Shown here: in pieces, positions 52,793 through 61,956 of the stretch
Numbering within the stretch: position 1 is the stretch's first letter
Layout of the letters: every line of letters starts with the position of its first letter
Assembly: GCF_900107375.1 (NCBI RefSeq)
Contig: NZ_FNPT01000001.1
Location: 806,001-870,000, forward strand
Source of the DNA: Lysobacter sp. yr284
GTDB taxonomy: Bacteria > Pseudomonadota > Gammaproteobacteria > Xanthomonadales > Xanthomonadaceae
DNA: 64,000 nt
Direction of reading: 5' to 3'
The notes under the pieces: model-generated
What the model was told of the DNA's origin: nothing
The model's input: only the letters and a program-made list of their open reading frames with translations
The model's database searches: none
Position numbers and translations under genes: made by a program

Positions 52793-52831
52793 CTACAGTT
52801 GTAGTCAATGTGCCGTTGACTACAGCTGTCG
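52793..52831. promoter_or_regulatory. Tandem BlaI-type operators
   Basis: CTACAGTTGTAG (52793-52804) is a perfect palindrome. CTACAGCTGTCG (52820-52831) is a near copy with the centre 27 bp away. The TACA-N2-TGTA core is the known BlaI/MecI operator type. TTGACT on the minus strand (from about 52821 down) overlaps the region and could be a -35. They lie 18-56 bp before the repressor gene. Confidence 0.7.
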
Positions 52832-53004
52832 TCAACGTGACTGAAGTCATGGGGCCGGGCCCGGCGCCGGGCGCTGCCCAACCCCGCCGCAGCGCCGGAT
52901 CCGGCCGCCGCAGTTGGGATTCGCCGGAGCCGGTCAAGGTTTAAGGCCGCGCGCCGCGCAGGCTGTAATAGTGTTCGCGGCGACCGCCGTGACAGCATTC
53001 GCCC

Positions 53005-54150
53005 ATGCACTCGCACAGCCATTCCCACGGCGGCCACGGCCACCATCACGGCCTGGAAAGCGGCACCCGCGCGTTCGCCGTGGTGACCCTGATCAACCTG
53101 GCCTACACCGCGCTGGAAGCCGGCTACGGTTTCTGGACCAATTCGCTGGCGCTGCTGTCGGACGCGCTGCACAACCTCGGCGACGTGGTCGGCCTGGGCC
53201 TGGCCTGGGGCGCGGCGGTGCTGGCCAAGCGCCTGCCGACCGAGCGCCACACCTACGGCTGGCGCCGCGCGACGCTGCTCTCGCCGCTGGCCAATGCGCT
53301 GCTGCTGGTCGGCTTCTCCGGCGCATTGGGCTGGGAGGCGATCCGCCGCTTCGGCGCGCCGCCGGACATCCCGGCGCTGCCGGTGATCGTGGTCGCCGCG
53401 CTCGGCATCGTGGTCAACCTCGGCGCGGCATGGCTGGTGCGCGACGGCCACGAGCACGATCTCAACCGCCGCGGCGCGTTCCTGCACCTGATGGCCGACG
53501 CGGCGGTGTCGCTGGCGGCGGTGCTGGCCGGCGCGGGCATGTGGCTGACCGGCTGGGTCTGGCTGGACCCGGCGATCGCGCTGCTGATCGGCGTGGTGGT
53601 CGCGGTGGGCGCGTTCGGCCTGCTGCGCGAGAGCTTCAACGCGGCGATGGACGCGGTGCCGTCCAACATCGACCGCGGCGAAGTCGAAGCGCTGCTGCAC
53701 GCGCAACCCGGCGTGCGTGCGGTGCACCACGTGCACATCTGGTCGCTGGGCGCGGGCGAGATCGCGATGACCGCGCACATCGTGCGTCCCGACGACCGCG
53801 ACCACGACGTCTTCATCGACACGCTCAACCGCGAGCTCGACCGCCGCTTCGGCATCAACCACCCGACCCTGCAGGTCGAGCACGGCGGCGCCTGCGAACA
53901 CGACCGCCACGACCGCGCGCCGCACGGCGGGCACGGACACGGGCATGGTCACGACGACCACGACCACGACGATCATGGCCGCCACCACGACCACGGTCAT
54001 CGAGACCCTGCCGGGCAAGGGCACGGGCACGATCACGCCCACCACGACAGCGGGCGCGCAACCGCCGCCGCCCACGCCTGCGACGCGCACGCACGCGAGC
54101 GCGAGCGCCACGACCACCCGCGCCAGCACGACCACGCCCCGCGCGACTGA
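53005..54150 (+). CDS. Cation diffusion facilitator (CDF) transporter with His-rich ends
   Basis: 381 residues. The N-terminus is MHSHSHSHGGHGHHHG, then six membrane helices. Metal-site motifs NSLALLSDALHNLGD and HLMADAAVSLAAV contain the HxxxD-type ligands of CDF Zn2+ exporters. The cytoplasmic domain (VPSNIDRGEVEALLHAQPGVRAVHHVHIW) follows. The tail of about 85 residues is His/Asp-rich (GHGHGHGHDDHDHDDHG...) and should bind several metal ions. It is likely a Zn2+/H+ antiporter in the inner membrane, close to CzcD/ZitB. It is divergent from the BlaI gene. The tail's simple repeats could vary in length. Confidence 0.87.
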   Translation: MHSHSHSHGGHGHHHGLESGTRAFAVVTLINLAYTALEAGYGFWTNSLALLSDALHNLGDVVGLGLAWGAAVLAKRLPTERHTYGWRRATLLSPLANALLLVGFSGALGWEAIRRFGAPPDIPALPVIVVAALGIVVNLGAAWLVRDGHEHDLNRRGAFLHLMADAAVSLAAVLAGAGMWLTGWVWLDPAIALLIGVVVAVGAFGLLRESFNAAMDAVPSNIDRGEVEALLHAQPGVRAVHHVHIWSLGAGEIAMTAHIVRPDDRDHDVFIDTLNRELDRRFGINHPTLQVEHGGACEHDRHDRAPHGGHGHGHGHDDHDHDDHGRHHDHGHRDPAGQGHGHDHAHHDSGRATAAAHACDAHARERERHDHPRQHDHAPRD

Positions 54151-54419
54151 ACCCGCCATGCTGCACTGCAGCGCGGCCGCTGCCGGCACCGCTGCCGGCA
54201 CCGCGGCCGGCCGCGGCGCGCGCGCCTGAGCGCGCAAAACCCCGCTCCCGGGCGTTCGAAACCGGACGCCGGCAGCGCTTTCCCGCCCGCGCCGATGCGC
54301 CCGCGCCGCAGCGCCTGACCGCTGTTTTGGCCGCCTCCGGCGCCGTTTCCGGCCCCGGCCCCGGCCCGTCTGCGGCCGCGCTCCCGGCCGACGTGGCCCG
54401 CAAAACCGGCCCCAGCCCA

Positions 54420-54425
54420 TATAAT
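54420..54425 (+). promoter_or_regulatory. -10 box upstream of frr
   Basis: A perfect TATAAT 34 bp before the frr ATG; no good -35. The 308-bp gap 54151-54458 holds short Ala-like G+C repeats and no gene. Confidence 0.5.
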
Positions 54426-54458
54426 CCCGCGATTACCGCTACAGGATCGGAGCCGGCG

Positions 54459-55016
54459 ATGCTCAACGACATCAAGAAAGACGCACAGAACCGCATGGCC
54501 AAGAGCGTGGAAGCCTTCCGCCACGATCTCACCAAGGTCCGCACCGGCCGCGCCTCGACCGCGCTGGTGGACCACCTGAAGGTCAACTACCACGGTTCGG
54601 AGATGCCGTTGAACCAGGTCGCCAGCGTCCAGGTCAGCGACGCGCGCACCCTGACCATCACCCCGTGGGAGAAGCAGATCGTCGGCGCGGTCGAAAAGGC
54701 CATCCTCGCCTCCGACCTGGGCCTGACCCCGAACACCGCCGGCACCGTGATCCGGATCAACCTGCCGGCGCTGACCGAGGAGCGCCGCAAGGAGCTGACC
54801 AAGGTCGTGCACAGCGAGAGCGAGAACGCCAAGGTCGCCGTCCGCAACATCCGCCGCGACGCCAACCACCAGGCCAAGGAACTGCTCAAGGACAAGAAGG
54901 TCACCGAGGACGAGCTGCGCGGCTTCGAAGGCGACATCCAGAAGATCACCGACAGCGCGATCAAGGACGTCGACGGCGTGGTCAAGGCCAAGGAGCAGGA
55001 GCTGATGGCGGTCTGA
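54459..55016 (+). CDS. frr: Ribosome recycling factor
   Basis: 185 residues, the standard length. It starts MLNDIKKDAQNRMAKSVEAFRHDLTKVRTGRAS and has TPWEKQIVGAVEKAI and EERRKELTKVVH...VRNIRRDANHQAKEL. It splits post-termination ribosomes with EF-G. CGGAG lies before the ATG. It is followed by uppS after 156 bp, the start of the envelope block. Confidence 0.95.
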   Translation: MLNDIKKDAQNRMAKSVEAFRHDLTKVRTGRASTALVDHLKVNYHGSEMPLNQVASVQVSDARTLTITPWEKQIVGAVEKAILASDLGLTPNTAGTVIRINLPALTEERRKELTKVVHSESENAKVAVRNIRRDANHQAKELLKDKKVTEDELRGFEGDIQKITDSAIKDVDGVVKAKEQELMAV

Positions 55017-55172
55017 CCGCCGCGCGCGGCGGGCCCGCACTGAACTTCCGCGCCGCGCGCGGGTCCAGTCCCGGTTCGCCGCGATTCGCGCCCCGCGCGG
55101 CGCACGTCCTCCCGTTCCGCCGCGCTACCGCGCTTGTCCGCCCTTCCGCCTGAGGTTCCCGTCATCGGCGCC

Positions 55173-55940
55173 ATGCCTTCCGAGCCCGCCAACGCCGCGC
55201 CCGCACGCATCCCGCGCCACCTCGCCGTGATCATGGACGGCAACGGCCGCTGGGCCGAACGCCGGCGGCGGCCGCGCATCATCGGCCACCGCGCCGGCGC
55301 GCGCGCGGTCAACGTCTGCATCGATTTCTGCATCGAGCGCGGCGTCCAGGCGCTGACCCTGTTCGCCTTCTCCAGCGAGAACTGGGGCCGGCCCGAGGAC
55401 GAGGTCGGCGGCCTGATGAAGCTGTTCCTCAACGCGCTGGAGCGCGAGGTCGAGGAACTCGACCGGCGCGGCGTGCGCGTGCGCTTCATCGGCGAGCGCG
55501 AGCGCTTTTCGGCCAAGATCCGCGAACGCATGGCATCCGCCGAGCGCCAGACCGAGCGCAACGGCGCGCTCCACCTGACCATCGCCGCCAGCTACGGCGG
55601 CCGCTGGGACATCGCCCAGGCCGCGCGCTCGCTGGCCCAGGACGTGGCCGCCGGGCGGCTCGCGCCGGAAGCCATCGACGAGCGCCTGCTGGGCGCGCGG
55701 GTGTGCCTGGCCGACCTGCCGCCGCCGGACCTGTTCATCCGCACCGGCGGCGACACCCGGGTCAGCAACTTCCTGCTGTGGCAGCTGGCCTATACCGAAT
55801 TGTGGTTCACCGAAGCCCTGTGGCCCGAGCTCGACGCGGCCATGCTGCAGCGCGCGCTGGACGAGTACGCCGGGCGCGAGCGCCGTTTCGGCCTGACCGG
55901 GGCGCAGATCGCGGCCCAGACCAACGAGACCGTTGAATGA
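55173..55940 (+). CDS. uppS: Undecaprenyl diphosphate synthase
   Basis: 255 residues. HLAVIMDGNGRWAERR (catalytic Asp and the diphosphate-binding loop), TLFAFSSENWGRP and FIRTGGDTRVSNFLLWQLAYTELWF are the defining cis-prenyltransferase motifs. It builds the C55 lipid carrier for peptidoglycan and other glycans. A TTG at 55134 would extend it by 13 residues; the ATG at 55173 is closer to the E. coli length and was chosen. The stop overlaps cdsA by 4 bp. Confidence 0.94.
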   Translation: MPSEPANAAPARIPRHLAVIMDGNGRWAERRRRPRIIGHRAGARAVNVCIDFCIERGVQALTLFAFSSENWGRPEDEVGGLMKLFLNALEREVEELDRRGVRVRFIGERERFSAKIRERMASAERQTERNGALHLTIAASYGGRWDIAQAARSLAQDVAAGRLAPEAIDERLLGARVCLADLPPPDLFIRTGGDTRVSNFLLWQLAYTELWFTEALWPELDAAMLQRALDEYAGRERRFGLTGAQIAAQTNETVE

Positions 55941-56791
55941 CCAAAACCCGCCTGATTGCCGCGCTGGTCATGGCCCCCGTGGCGATCGCCGCGATCCTGC
56001 TGCTGCCGACCCCCTGGCTGATCGCGGCGGCCGCGGTCGTGTTCCTGGCCGGGCTGTGGGAGTGGTTCGACCTGGCCGAGATCGAGGACACCCTCTCGCG
56101 CACCGTGCTGCTGGTGGTGCACATGGCGCTGATGGTGGCGCTGGTGTGGGCCTCGCGCGGCGGCGGCGCCGGCGATCCGGCCCAGCCGCCGTCGATGGTG
56201 CTGTTCAAGATCGCCTCGCTGGTCGGGGTGATCTGGTGGCTGCTGGCGCTGCTGTGGCTGCAGCGCTTCAACTTCGCCAGCGACCACCGCACCTATGCGC
56301 GCATGTTCAAGCTGGCCGCGGCCGCGCTCAGCGTGATCCCGGCCTGGTGCGCGCTGACCTGGATCCACGCCGAAGGCGGCAACGGCCACTGGTGGCTGCT
56401 GACCGCGCTGGCGGTGGTGTGGGCGGCGGACTCGGGCGCCTACTTCGCCGGGCGCAAGTTCGGCATGCTCAAGCTGGCCCCGCGGGTCAGCCCGAACAAG
56501 ACCGTCGAAGGCCTGATCGGCGGCGCCGTGGCCGGCGTCGCGGTCGGCGTCGGCCTGTCGCTGCTGGCCGGCGCGACCAACGCGCAACTGCCGTGGGTGG
56601 CGCTGGTGTCGCTGGTCGCGGTGCTGTTCTCGGTGGTCGGCGACCTGTTCGAGAGCCTGCTCAAGCGCCATGTCGGGGTCAAGGATTCCGGCCACCTGAT
56701 CCCCGGCCACGGCGGCGTGCTCGACCGCATCGACGGCGTCCTCGCCGCGCTGCCGGCGTTCGCGCTGGGCAAGGCGATCTTCGGGTTCTGA
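55937..56791 (+). CDS. cdsA: Phosphatidate cytidylyltransferase
   Basis: 284 residues with about eight membrane helices. The family signature near the C-terminus is [40 protein letters not shown] and [12 protein letters not shown] precede it. It makes CDP-diacylglycerol, the branch point for all phospholipids. It overlaps uppS by 4 bp (ATGA) and ends 4 bp before dxr, so it is embedded in the envelope operon. Confidence 0.94.
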   Translation: MTKTRLIAALVMAPVAIAAILLLPTPWLIAAAAVVFLAGLWEWFDLAEIEDTLSRTVLLVVHMALMVALVWASRGGGAGDPAQPPSMVLFKIASLVGVIWWLLALLWLQRFNFASDHRTYARMFKLAAAALSVIPAWCALTWIHAEGGNGHWWLLTALAVVWAADSGAYFAGRKFGMLKLAPRVSPNKTVEGLIGGAVAGVAVGVGLSLLAGATNAQLPWVALVSLVAVLFSVVGDLFESLLKRHVGVKDSGHLIPGHGGVLDRIDGVLAALPAFALGKAIFGF

Positions 56792-56795
56792 GCCG

Positions 56796-57989
56796 ATGAC
56801 GCTGCCCATGCGCAAGGTCGCCGTATTCGGCGCCACCGGTTCCATCGGCGCCTCGGCGCTGGACGTGATCGCCCGCCATCCGCAGGCGCTGCGCGCCACC
56901 GTGCTCGCCGCCGGCGGCAAGGTCGAGGCGCTGCTGGCGCTGTGCGAGCGCCATCGCCCCGACCACGCGGTGATCGCCGATCCGGCCGGTTTCGACCTGC
57001 TGCGCGACGGCCTGCGCGCGCGCGGCCTGGCCGCCCAGGCCCATTGCGGCGACCAGGCCCTGGTCGAGCTGGCCGGTTCGGACGCCTGCGATACCGTGGT
57101 CGCGGCCATCGTCGGCGCCGCCGGCCTGGATTCGACCCTGGCCGCGGCGCGCGCCGGCAAGCGCCTGCTGCTGGCCAACAAGGAATCGCTGGTGCTGGCC
57201 GGCGAGCTGCTGATGCGCGCCGCGCACGAGGCCGGCGCGACCATCGTGCCGATCGACAGCGAGCACAACGCGATCTTCCAGTGCCTGCCCGACGCCCACG
57301 CCCACGCCGGGCTCAAGCGCATCCTGCTGACCGCCTCGGGCGGGCCGTTCCGCGGGCGTACACGTTCGGACCTGGGCGAGGTCACCCCCGAGCAGGCCGT
57401 CGCCCACCCGAAGTGGTCGATGGGGCCGAAGATCTCGGTCGACTCGGCCACGCTGATGAACAAGGGCCTGGAGGTGATCGAGGCCCACCACCTGTTCGGC
57501 CGCCCCGGCCTGCCGATCGAGGTGCTGGTGCACCCGCAGAGCCTGGTCCATTCGCTGGTCGAATTCGTCGACGGCTCGACCCTGGCCCAGCTCGGCCTGC
57601 CGGACATGCGCACCTCGCTGGCGGTCGGTTTCGGCTGGCCGCAGCGGATCGAATCGGGCGTGGCCGGGCTGGACCTGCTGGCCCACGGCAAGCTCGAATT
57701 CGAGCGCCCCGACCTGGACGCCTTCCCGTGCCTGCGCCTAGCCTTCCAGGCCCTGGCCGCCGGCGGCACCGCCCCGGCCACGCTCAACGCCGCCAACGAA
57801 GTGGCCGTTTCAGCCTTTCTTCAGCGCCGTGTGGGTTTCCTAGCGATACCCGCGCTGGTCGAGGACACCCTCGCCGCGCTCCCGCCCACCCCGGCCAGCT
57901 CGCTGGCGGCGCTGCGCGAGGCCGATGTCCAGGCCCGCCGCCACGCCGAGCAGGCGATCGGCCGCGCTGCCCGAACCTTGCGAGCCTGA
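56796..57989 (+). CDS. dxr: 1-deoxy-D-xylulose 5-phosphate reductoisomerase
   Basis: 397 residues. NADPH site [33 protein letters not shown]; metal and substrate site [14 protein letters not shown] and [10 protein letters not shown]; and [26 protein letters not shown]. It catalyses the second step of the MEP isoprenoid pathway that feeds UppS. The start may be the ATG at 56796 or the Met at 56808. rseP starts 7 bp after the stop codon. Confidence 0.95.
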   Translation: MTLPMRKVAVFGATGSIGASALDVIARHPQALRATVLAAGGKVEALLALCERHRPDHAVIADPAGFDLLRDGLRARGLAAQAHCGDQALVELAGSDACDTVVAAIVGAAGLDSTLAAARAGKRLLLANKESLVLAGELLMRAAHEAGATIVPIDSEHNAIFQCLPDAHAHAGLKRILLTASGGPFRGRTRSDLGEVTPEQAVAHPKWSMGPKISVDSATLMNKGLEVIEAHHLFGRPGLPIEVLVHPQSLVHSLVEFVDGSTLAQLGLPDMRTSLAVGFGWPQRIESGVAGLDLLAHGKLEFERPDLDAFPCLRLAFQALAAGGTAPATLNAANEVAVSAFLQRRVGFLAIPALVEDTLAALPPTPASSLAALREADVQARRHAEQAIGRAARTLRA

Positions 57990-57996
57990 TCCGGCC

Positions 57997-59358
57997 ATGA
58001 GCGAAATCCTGGGCTCCCTGTGGTGGCTGATCATCAGCATCGGTTTGCTGGTGACCTTCCACGAGTTCGGCCATTTCTGGGTCGCCCGCCGCTGCGGGGT
58101 CAAGGTGCTGCGCTTCTCCATCGGCTTCGGCAAGCCGCTGTGGATGCGGGTCGGCCAGGACGGCACCGAATACGCCATCGGCCGCATCCCGCTGGGCGGC
58201 TACGTCAAGATGCTCGACGAGCGCGAATACGAGATCGGCGAAGCGCTCAAGCCCTACGCCTTCAACCGCAAGCCGGTGTGGCAGCGCATCGCGATCGTGT
58301 TCGCCGGCCCGGCCGCCAACCTGATCCTGTGCGTGGCGTTCCTGTGGGGCATGTTCGTGATCGGCCGGCCGGACTACGCGCCGGTGGTCGGCTCCAGCGC
58401 CGGCATCGCCGCCGAAGCCGGGCTGCGCCGCGGCGACACCATCGAGGCCATCGGCGCGCGCGCCACCCCGACCTGGAGCGAGGTGCAGATGGCGCTGATC
58501 CCGCACGCGCTCGACCGCGAGGACGTCGCGGTCAAGGTGCGCGCGCACAACGGCAGCCAGCAGACCCGCACCCTGCGCCTGTCGCAGCTGCCGGCCGGCT
58601 TCGACGAGCGCCGCGCGGTCCAGGTGATCGGCCTGGGCGGCCGCCACGAGCTGATCCCGGCCCTGGTCGGCCGGGTCGAACCCGACAGCGCCGCCTGGCG
58701 CGTGCTGGCCGAGGGCGACCGCATCACCGCCCTGGACGGCGACCCCATCGCCAGTTGGAACGACCTGCCGGCGGCGGTCGCCAAACTGGGCGAGCGCGGC
58801 GGCAAGGCCATGATCGAGGTGCAGCGCAACGGCGACCGCCTGGCCCTGGAAATCCAGCCGCGGCAGATGAAGCGCGACGACGGCGAGACCTTCTGGGGCC
58901 TGGGCGTGGCCGTGGCCGCCCCGGCGCCGCCGCAGCGCGACGCGGTGCTGCGCTACGGCCCGCTGGCCGCGGCCCCGGCCGCGCTGCGCGAGAGCTGGCA
59001 CCAGGCCGGCGAGCTGTTCGCGATGATCGGCCGCGCCTTCACCGGCCGGGTCTCGCTGCAGAACACCGTGGCCGGCCCGGTCACCATCGGCCGCGCCGCC
59101 AACGCCTACGCCAGCAACGGCCCGGCCTGGTACCTGCAATTGCTGGCGATGCTGTCGCTGAGCCTGGGCATCCTGAATCTGCTGCCGATCCCGATCTTGG
59201 ACGGCGGACACCTGCTGTATTACCTTATCGAGCTTGTCAAAGGCAGCCCAGTCAGCGAACGCGTGATGGCGGCCGGGCATTTCGTCGGCCTGGCGCTGAT
59301 CGCGAGCCTGATGGGGCTGGCCTTCTACAACGACATCTTGAACAACCTGGTGCGCTGA
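57997..59358 (+). CDS. rseP: Site-2 intramembrane metalloprotease RseP
   Basis: 453 residues. HEFGHFWVARR in the first helix carries the zinc ligands, and LLPIPILDGGHLLYY near the C-terminus carries the third (Asp). Two PDZ domains lie between (AAEAGLRRGDTIEAIGAR and DSAAWRVLAEGDRITALDG). RseP cleaves RseA to release sigma-E and removes signal-peptide remnants. The 24-codon upstream in-frame extension lies inside dxr and was rejected. Linkage to dxr, bamA and lpxD is typical. Confidence 0.95.
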   Translation: MSEILGSLWWLIISIGLLVTFHEFGHFWVARRCGVKVLRFSIGFGKPLWMRVGQDGTEYAIGRIPLGGYVKMLDEREYEIGEALKPYAFNRKPVWQRIAIVFAGPAANLILCVAFLWGMFVIGRPDYAPVVGSSAGIAAEAGLRRGDTIEAIGARATPTWSEVQMALIPHALDREDVAVKVRAHNGSQQTRTLRLSQLPAGFDERRAVQVIGLGGRHELIPALVGRVEPDSAAWRVLAEGDRITALDGDPIASWNDLPAAVAKLGERGGKAMIEVQRNGDRLALEIQPRQMKRDDGETFWGLGVAVAAPAPPQRDAVLRYGPLAAAPAALRESWHQAGELFAMIGRAFTGRVSLQNTVAGPVTIGRAANAYASNGPAWYLQLLAMLSLSLGILNLLPIPILDGGHLLYYLIELVKGSPVSERVMAAGHFVGLALIASLMGLAFYNDILNNLVR

Positions 59359-59461
59359 ATGCCGGCCTGACGCTCGCTCCAACGCTATCGCCCCGACCCA
59401 CCAGCCGCTTCAGCCCCCTGCCCGCGCCGCTGCGCTGCAGACCAGACCCCCAACGGACGTA

Positions 59462-61930
59462 ATGATGACGCGAACCCCTAATCGCCGCCTGCTGGCCCTC
59501 GCCCTTGCCACGGCAATGACCTCGGCCCCGGCGATTCCCGCGATGGCGCAGTCGGCCGATCCGTTCGCCCTGGGAGGCGGCGCCAAGTCCCCGGCGCCGG
59601 GCTCGTTCACCGTCAGCGACATCCGCATCGACGGCCTGCAGCGCATTTCCGCCGGTACGGTGTTCACCTACCTGCCGGTCGAGCGCGGCGACACCATGGA
59701 CAGCGCCAAGGCCGGCGACGCGATCCGCGCGCTGTACAAGACCGGCTTCTTCGAGGACGTGCAGCTCGACCGCCAGGGCGGCATCCTGGTGGTGACCGTG
59801 ACCGAGCGTCCGGCGATCAACAAGCTGACCCTGACCGGCAACAAGGACATCAAGTCCGACGACCTGCTCAAGGGCCTCAAGGAGATCGGCCTGGCCGAAG
59901 GCGAGACCTTCGACCGGCTGGCCCTGGACAAGGTCACCCAGGACCTGGCGCGCCAGTACAACAACCGCGGCAAGTACAACGTCGAGATCACCCCGACCGT
60001 GTCGCGGCTGGACCGCAACCGCGTCGACATCACGATCAACGTCAAGGAAGGCAAGGCGGCCAAGATCCGCCACATCAACCTGATCGGCAACGACAAGTTC
60101 GAGCAGAAGGACATCCTCAATGCCTGGGAGTCGCGCGAGCACAACTGGCTGAGCTGGTACCGCCGCGACGACCAGTACTCGCGCGAGAAGCTCTCCGGCG
60201 ACCTGGAAAAGCTCAACTCCTTCTACCTCGACCGCGGCTACGTCGACTTCAGCATCGACTCGACCCAGGTCGCGATCAGCCCGAACCGGCAGGACATGTT
60301 CCTCACCGCCGGCATCAACGAGGGCGACCAGTACAAGATCGCCAGCGTGCAGGTCACCGGCGACACCGTGCTGCCGAAGGAAGACATCGAGAAGCTGGTC
60401 ATCGTCAAGCCCGAGCAGATCTTCTCGCGGCGCCTGCTGGAGATCAGCTCCGACGCGATCACCGCGACCCTGGGCAACGTCGGCTACGCCTTCGCCCAGG
60501 TCAATCCGATCCCGGACATCAACCGCGAGAACAAGACCGTCGGCATCAACATGCAGGTGGTGCCGGGCCCGCGCGTGAACGTGCGCCGGGTGATCTTCAA
60601 GGGCAACACCCGCACCGGCGACGAGGTCCTGCGCCGCGAGATGCGCCAGTTCGAAGGCACCTGGTATTCGCAGGCGGCGATCGACCGCTCCAAGATCCGC
60701 CTGCAGGGCCTGGGCTACTTCGAGACCGTGGACGTGGAAAGCAAGCCCGTGCCGGGCAGCAGCGACCAGGTCGACGTGGTCTACAACCTCAAGGAAACCA
60801 CCTCCGGCAGCTTCGTGTTCGGCCTGGGCTATTCGCAGCTGGGCAAGCTGACCACGCAGATCCAGCTCTCGCAGAACAACTTCCTCGGCAGCGGCAACCG
60901 CGTGTCGGTGCAGGCGCAGCGCAGCTACTACCAAGAGCGCTTCGACTTCGCCTACACCAACCCCTACTTCACCGACGACGGCGTCTCGCTGGGCTACAAC
61001 CTGTCCTGGCGCAAGCTCGACTACTCCGACTTCAACACCGCGCAGTACTCGACCACCAACGGCACCGCGCAGGTCGTGCTGGGCATCCCGCTGACCGAGA
61101 CCGACTCGATCACCGGCCTGGTCGGCATCGACAGCAACGAGATCCTCGCCGGCTACGGCTACACCCCGACCAGCATCGTCGACTACCTCGACGCGCTCGG
61201 CCACCGCACCTTCCACGCCTGGCGCGCGCAGGTCGGCTGGGGCCGCAACAGCCTCAACCACGCGCTGACCCCGACCGCGGGCACCCAGCAGCGCCTGTGG
61301 CTGGAAGCGACCCTGCCGGGCTCGACGGTCGAGTACTACAAGCTCAACTACAGCTTCTCCAAGTTCTGGCCGCTGTCGCGCCACTTCGTGCTCAACACCC
61401 GCGCCGAACTGGGCTACGGCGACAGCTACGGCAAGGACGTCAGCCGCGTGATCGACCGCGACGGCCCGACCGGGCCGCTGCCGCCGGAGACCATCACCGC
61501 CACCGGCCTGCCGTTCTTCGAGAACTTCTACGCCGGCGGCGTGCGCTCGGTGCGTGGCTTCACCGACAACACCCTGGGCCCGCGCGAAGCCGCGGCCGCC
61601 GGCAGCTACGCGCAGCCGCTGGGCGGCGCGTTCAAGACCACCGGCTCGCTGGAAATGTACTTCCCGACCCTGCTCGACACCCCGGCCGCGCGCGTCTCCG
61701 CGTTCGTGGACTTCGGCAACGTCTACAAGGACTACGACGCCTTCGACGCGGGCGAACTGCGCGCCTCGGCCGGCATCGCGCTGATGTGGCGCTCGCCGAT
61801 GGGCCCGATCTCGATCAGCTACGCGTTCCCGTTCAAGAAGCAGGACAACGTGCTCGACGTCAACGGCAAGCCCACCGGCCGCAGCGACGAACTCGAACGC
61901 CTGCAGTTCACCTTCGGCGGCACGTTCTGA
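59462..61930 (+). CDS. bamA: Outer-membrane assembly factor BamA
   Basis: 822 residues. The signal peptide ends near IPAMAQ (about residue 30). Five POTRA domains follow (about 45-450: FTVSDIRIDGLQRISAGTVFTYLPV ... VRRVIFKGNTRTGDEVLRREMRQ), then a 16-strand barrel with GGVRSVRGFTDNTLGPRE (the conserved RGF loop motif). It ends with Phe (LQFTFGGTF). It inserts beta-barrel proteins into the outer membrane. The start has a second Met at 59465. A 103-bp gap separates it from rseP. Confidence 0.96.
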   Translation: MMTRTPNRRLLALALATAMTSAPAIPAMAQSADPFALGGGAKSPAPGSFTVSDIRIDGLQRISAGTVFTYLPVERGDTMDSAKAGDAIRALYKTGFFEDVQLDRQGGILVVTVTERPAINKLTLTGNKDIKSDDLLKGLKEIGLAEGETFDRLALDKVTQDLARQYNNRGKYNVEITPTVSRLDRNRVDITINVKEGKAAKIRHINLIGNDKFEQKDILNAWESREHNWLSWYRRDDQYSREKLSGDLEKLNSFYLDRGYVDFSIDSTQVAISPNRQDMFLTAGINEGDQYKIASVQVTGDTVLPKEDIEKLVIVKPEQIFSRRLLEISSDAITATLGNVGYAFAQVNPIPDINRENKTVGINMQVVPGPRVNVRRVIFKGNTRTGDEVLRREMRQFEGTWYSQAAIDRSKIRLQGLGYFETVDVESKPVPGSSDQVDVVYNLKETTSGSFVFGLGYSQLGKLTTQIQLSQNNFLGSGNRVSVQAQRSYYQERFDFAYTNPYFTDDGVSLGYNLSWRKLDYSDFNTAQYSTTNGTAQVVLGIPLTETDSITGLVGIDSNEILAGYGYTPTSIVDYLDALGHRTFHAWRAQVGWGRNSLNHALTPTAGTQQRLWLEATLPGSTVEYYKLNYSFSKFWPLSRHFVLNTRAELGYGDSYGKDVSRVIDRDGPTGPLPPETITATGLPFFENFYAGGVRSVRGFTDNTLGPREAAAAGSYAQPLGGAFKTTGSLEMYFPTLLDTPAARVSAFVDFGNVYKDYDAFDAGELRASAGIALMWRSPMGPISISYAFPFKKQDNVLDVNGKPTGRSDELERLQFTFGGTF

Positions 61931-61956
61931 GCGCGGCCGCGCAGCCGCACGCCCCG

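Noticed and set aside
53931-54140. Frameshifted or separate His-rich small gene
   Set aside because: The His/Asp-rich stretch is in frame with the CDF transporter and such tails are usual in that family.
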